A stretch of 35,324 nucleotides of DNA. It comes from Methylobacterium thuringiense. GTDB taxonomy: Bacteria; Pseudomonadota; Alphaproteobacteria; Rhizobiales; Beijerinckiaceae. Made by a program: the position numbers and the translations under genes. A model generated the notes under the pieces. It was not told where the DNA came from, made no database searches, and saw only the letters and a program-made list of their open reading frames with translations. This document shows, piece by piece, positions 33,670 through 35,324 of the stretch. Position 1 is the first letter of the stretch; each line of letters begins with the position of its first letter. The stretch covers positions 1 through 35,324 of the forward strand of contig NZ_BPRA01000028.1 in assembly GCF_022179645.1 (NCBI RefSeq), written 5' to 3'.

Positions 33670-34308
33670 ATGCCGGGCAACATACCCCAGGAGAGCCTTA
33701 GCCGCAGCAACCAGATCCATCAGCTCACCGGGGGCTATGGCCAAATCGCAATTGACCTCACAGCCGAAGGCTGGTCCCCCTACCTTCTCGTCCTTAAGTT
33801 TCGTCACCTCGGGGGGCGCCGGGACAACGTCATGGCTCAGATGCATCGCGAAGCAGCACGAGCCTATGACTGGATCCTCTCCCGGGTGTGGAAACACCCT
33901 CATGCCGCCAGCGTTCGCGCTTTGCGCCCACGCTGGATCCTCGCCCCCGATGTGCCGGTCGCGAAGCGGGAGAAGGTGGGTGTTCGCTCCGATCTGCCCA
34001 ACGGCGGACTGCACCTGCAGGGCGTGGCGGTGATGCCGCCGAACAGCCGCCTTCGCGAAGGCCTGGACGTGCATCTCACCCAGGAAGGTGGGCGCTATTG
34101 CCCCACGGGAGGTCCCCTGCTTTCGCTTCACGCCACGCTGATCGCCAGCGACCTTGACTACGTGCACACCTACAATTTCAAGACCCTGAAGCGGGGCCGG
34201 GCCAACTTCGATGACATTCTCCTGCTGCCCAGATCGTCGGCCGAACTTCAGTGCCAACCGCAAACAGCTTCCGACCCATGGCAACCCCTTGTGGTTGATC
34301 GTGGCTGA
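33670..34308 (+). CDS. unknown protein with HUH/HUQ-endonuclease-like motifs
   Basis: A 212-residue soluble protein. Residues about 45-70 read HREAARAYDWILSRVW, then come GGLHLQGVAVMPP (about 113-125) and DYVHTYNFKTLKRG (about 164-177), ending with DDILLLPRSSAEL. HLQG resembles the metal-binding HUH/HUQ motif of rolling-circle Rep proteins, and YVHTYNFK fits the YxxxYxxK tyrosine motif, in the right order. It may be a replication or mobilisation protein or a domesticated relative; this is inference from two short motifs. AGGGAG precedes the ATG at 33670; a longer start at 33619 is possible. Confidence 0.68.
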   Translation: MPGNIPQESLSRSNQIHQLTGGYGQIAIDLTAEGWSPYLLVLKFRHLGGRRDNVMAQMHREAARAYDWILSRVWKHPHAASVRALRPRWILAPDVPVAKREKVGVRSDLPNGGLHLQGVAVMPPNSRLREGLDVHLTQEGGRYCPTGGPLLSLHATLIASDLDYVHTYNFKTLKRGRANFDDILLLPRSSAELQCQPQTASDPWQPLVVDRG

Positions 34309-34343
34309 GGTCATCCGTGCTTTGCACGACGACATGCGCTCAT

Positions 34344-34373
34344 AAAAAAGCCAGGGCAGCTTCCCGCCCCGGC
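34344..34373 (-). terminator. rho-independent terminator of the gene at the right edge
   Basis: Read on the minus strand, an 8-bp stem (GCCGGGGC with GCCCTGGC, one mismatch) with an 8-base loop is followed by six T. It lies 24 bp after the stop at 34397 and between convergent genes. Confidence 0.7.
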
Positions 34374-34396
34374 TCGCTCAATCCTGCCAATCCGGC

Positions 34397-35323
34397 TCAG
34401 CGGCTGCGAGGCTTCCAGATTACCTGATCGATTTTGAGGCGCTGCCAATCGTCATCCGTGCGGCCAGGACAGTGGCCATAAATCACGAAGCGTTTACCTT
34501 TGCGCAGCCCCAGGAACCGCTCCTGGCGCTCGCCAGTCGCCTCAAGCTCGACAGTGAGGCGGCCATCCGGATCGCGACCGCGCGCCGGCACGAGATCCTG
34601 CCTGAGCTCGGCGTCCTCGTAGATGTCGAGAGGATCGTCCATTTCGCCCTCGCCCTTTAGGCCATCGATACCGTCGTTTTGGACGTCAGACTCCTCTTCA
34701 CCACCATCCTCCAAGTCGCGAAACGTCATGTTCTCCATCGTGATGGCCTTGTCGCCCTCCAAATTGCAGTACTGCGCGGTGGCCATGAACTCTTCTTCGG
34801 TCCGGGCTTGATCCCGGCCCTCTTTCGGCTTGTGCGCCTCCCGCTCCAAGTGGGCCTCGTACAGCTTCTCAATTCCGCCCGCTTGCTCGATCTCCTGCGC
34901 CACGAGATGGACTGGCACGCCAAGGATCATGATCTCGCGAAGCGCCGCCGCATACTTTCCCGTCCGGCTACGCGCCTGCTTAGATTTGGCGTCGAACACA
35001 AAGTTCATCGTGTGCCGCAGCGCATCCGTGTGATGGGTACGCGCTTTTGGCTTGATCTTGCCAGTTTGGAAAAACGGCTGGTCGAAAAATAGCTTCCAGG
35101 CCTTGTAGTTGAGGTAGTAGTGACGGCCGACACCGACAATCATCGCCAAAAGGGCATACAAATCGCGGCGGTAGCCCGCCTGAATAGTATGAAGTTTGGC
35201 CTTTGCTTCTGCCGCGACGGCGTCCGGGTTCTCTTTGATGCGACGCTGTAGGTCCGAACTGTCCGGCGGATAGGGGCCGTTGATGGCGCTGCCCTCGACC
35301 GGCACTGTGTAGGGCGGTGACAA
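34397..35323 (-). CDS. unknown protein, probably cut by the window edge
   Basis: At least 308 residues; the frame is open to the right edge, where only a TTG could serve as start, so the true start probably lies outside. The N-terminal half is helical (LYALLAMIVGVGRHYYLNYKAWKL is partly hydrophobic) and basic; the middle (about 190-240) is strongly acidic (DLEDGGEEESDVQND); the C-terminal 40 residues read RFLGLRKGKRFVIYG and look like a small beta domain. GC is lower than in the flanking core genes, suggesting transfer. I recognise no family; phage or plasmid origin is possible. Confidence 0.65.
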   Translation of the reverse strand: MSPPYTVPVEGSAINGPYPPDSSDLQRRIKENPDAVAAEAKAKLHTIQAGYRRDLYALLAMIVGVGRHYYLNYKAWKLFFDQPFFQTGKIKPKARTHHTDALRHTMNFVFDAKSKQARSRTGKYAAALREIMILGVPVHLVAQEIEQAGGIEKLYEAHLEREAHKPKEGRDQARTEEEFMATAQYCNLEGDKAITMENMTFRDLEDGGEEESDVQNDGIDGLKGEGEMDDPLDIYEDAELRQDLVPARGRDPDGRLTVELEATGERQERFLGLRKGKRFVIYGHCPGRTDDDWQRLKIDQVIWKPRSR

Positions 35324-35324
35324 A

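Noticed and set aside
1-35324. CRISPR arrays, tRNA, rRNA, transposases and integrases
   Set aside because: No regular spaced repeats, cloverleaf, rRNA-like sequence or recombinase motif was seen on either strand.

Overview
The window is high-GC DNA. Its gene families (LOV and HWE histidine kinases, GCG_CRPN-type exported proteins, DUF3768, many alphaproteobacterial-style kinases) suggest a Hyphomicrobiales alphaproteobacterium, most likely Methylobacterium or a close relative. This is inferred from protein character only; no rRNA or tRNA gene was seen.

Layout. (1) 0.2-5.2 kb is a sensory block: a large LOV hybrid histidine kinase and a PAS-HWE kinase on the minus strand, with a divergent stand-alone receiver protein. 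(2) 5.3-7.8 kb holds small housekeeping or stress-type genes: a cupin, a SnoaL-like protein, a GNAT acetyltransferase and a secreted Gly/Tyr-rich protein. (3) 7.9-11.4 kb has an OmpR/EnvZ-type two-component pair and, divergently, three small exported proteins (two of GCG_CRPN type around an EF-hand protein). (4) 11.5-14.0 kb has a carboxymuconolactone decarboxylase-like protein, a frameshifted small gene, a Crp/Fnr regulator and an exported pentapeptide-repeat protein. (5) 14.2-17.3 kb has a lactonase-like metallo-hydrolase divergent from a TetR regulator, with a near-perfect operator palindrome between them, then an MFS transporter. (6) 17.4-20.2 kb has a small exported protein and a coupled pair: a membrane-anchored EEP phosphohydrolase and a DUF2254 membrane protein. 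(7) 20.4-27.1 kb is a second sensory block: a KaiC-like double ATPase coupled to a hybrid kinase, a decayed TetR gene, a LOV-HWE kinase and a truncated hybrid kinase.

(8) From about 27.1 kb to the end the character changes to an accessory or island-like region. It contains a promoter-leader-terminator module, a protein with a possible Tudor-like end, a DUF3768 protein, an unknown protein, an XRE regulator facing an exported coiled-coil protein, a protein with possible macrodomain-like motifs, a minus-strand operon with a broken gene, a perfect 44-bp palindrome, a protein with HUH/HUQ-like motifs, and a partial unknown gene at the edge. No integrase, transposase, tRNA or attachment site was found, so the element type is unresolved.

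How they work together (inference). Both sensory blocks combine blue-light (LOV) inputs with kinases, and the second adds a KaiC-type ATPase that shares a translationally coupled transcript with a hybrid kinase. This suggests light- or energy-linked timing or stress signalling. The truncated kinase at 26.1-27.0 kb abuts the accessory region and may mark its edge.
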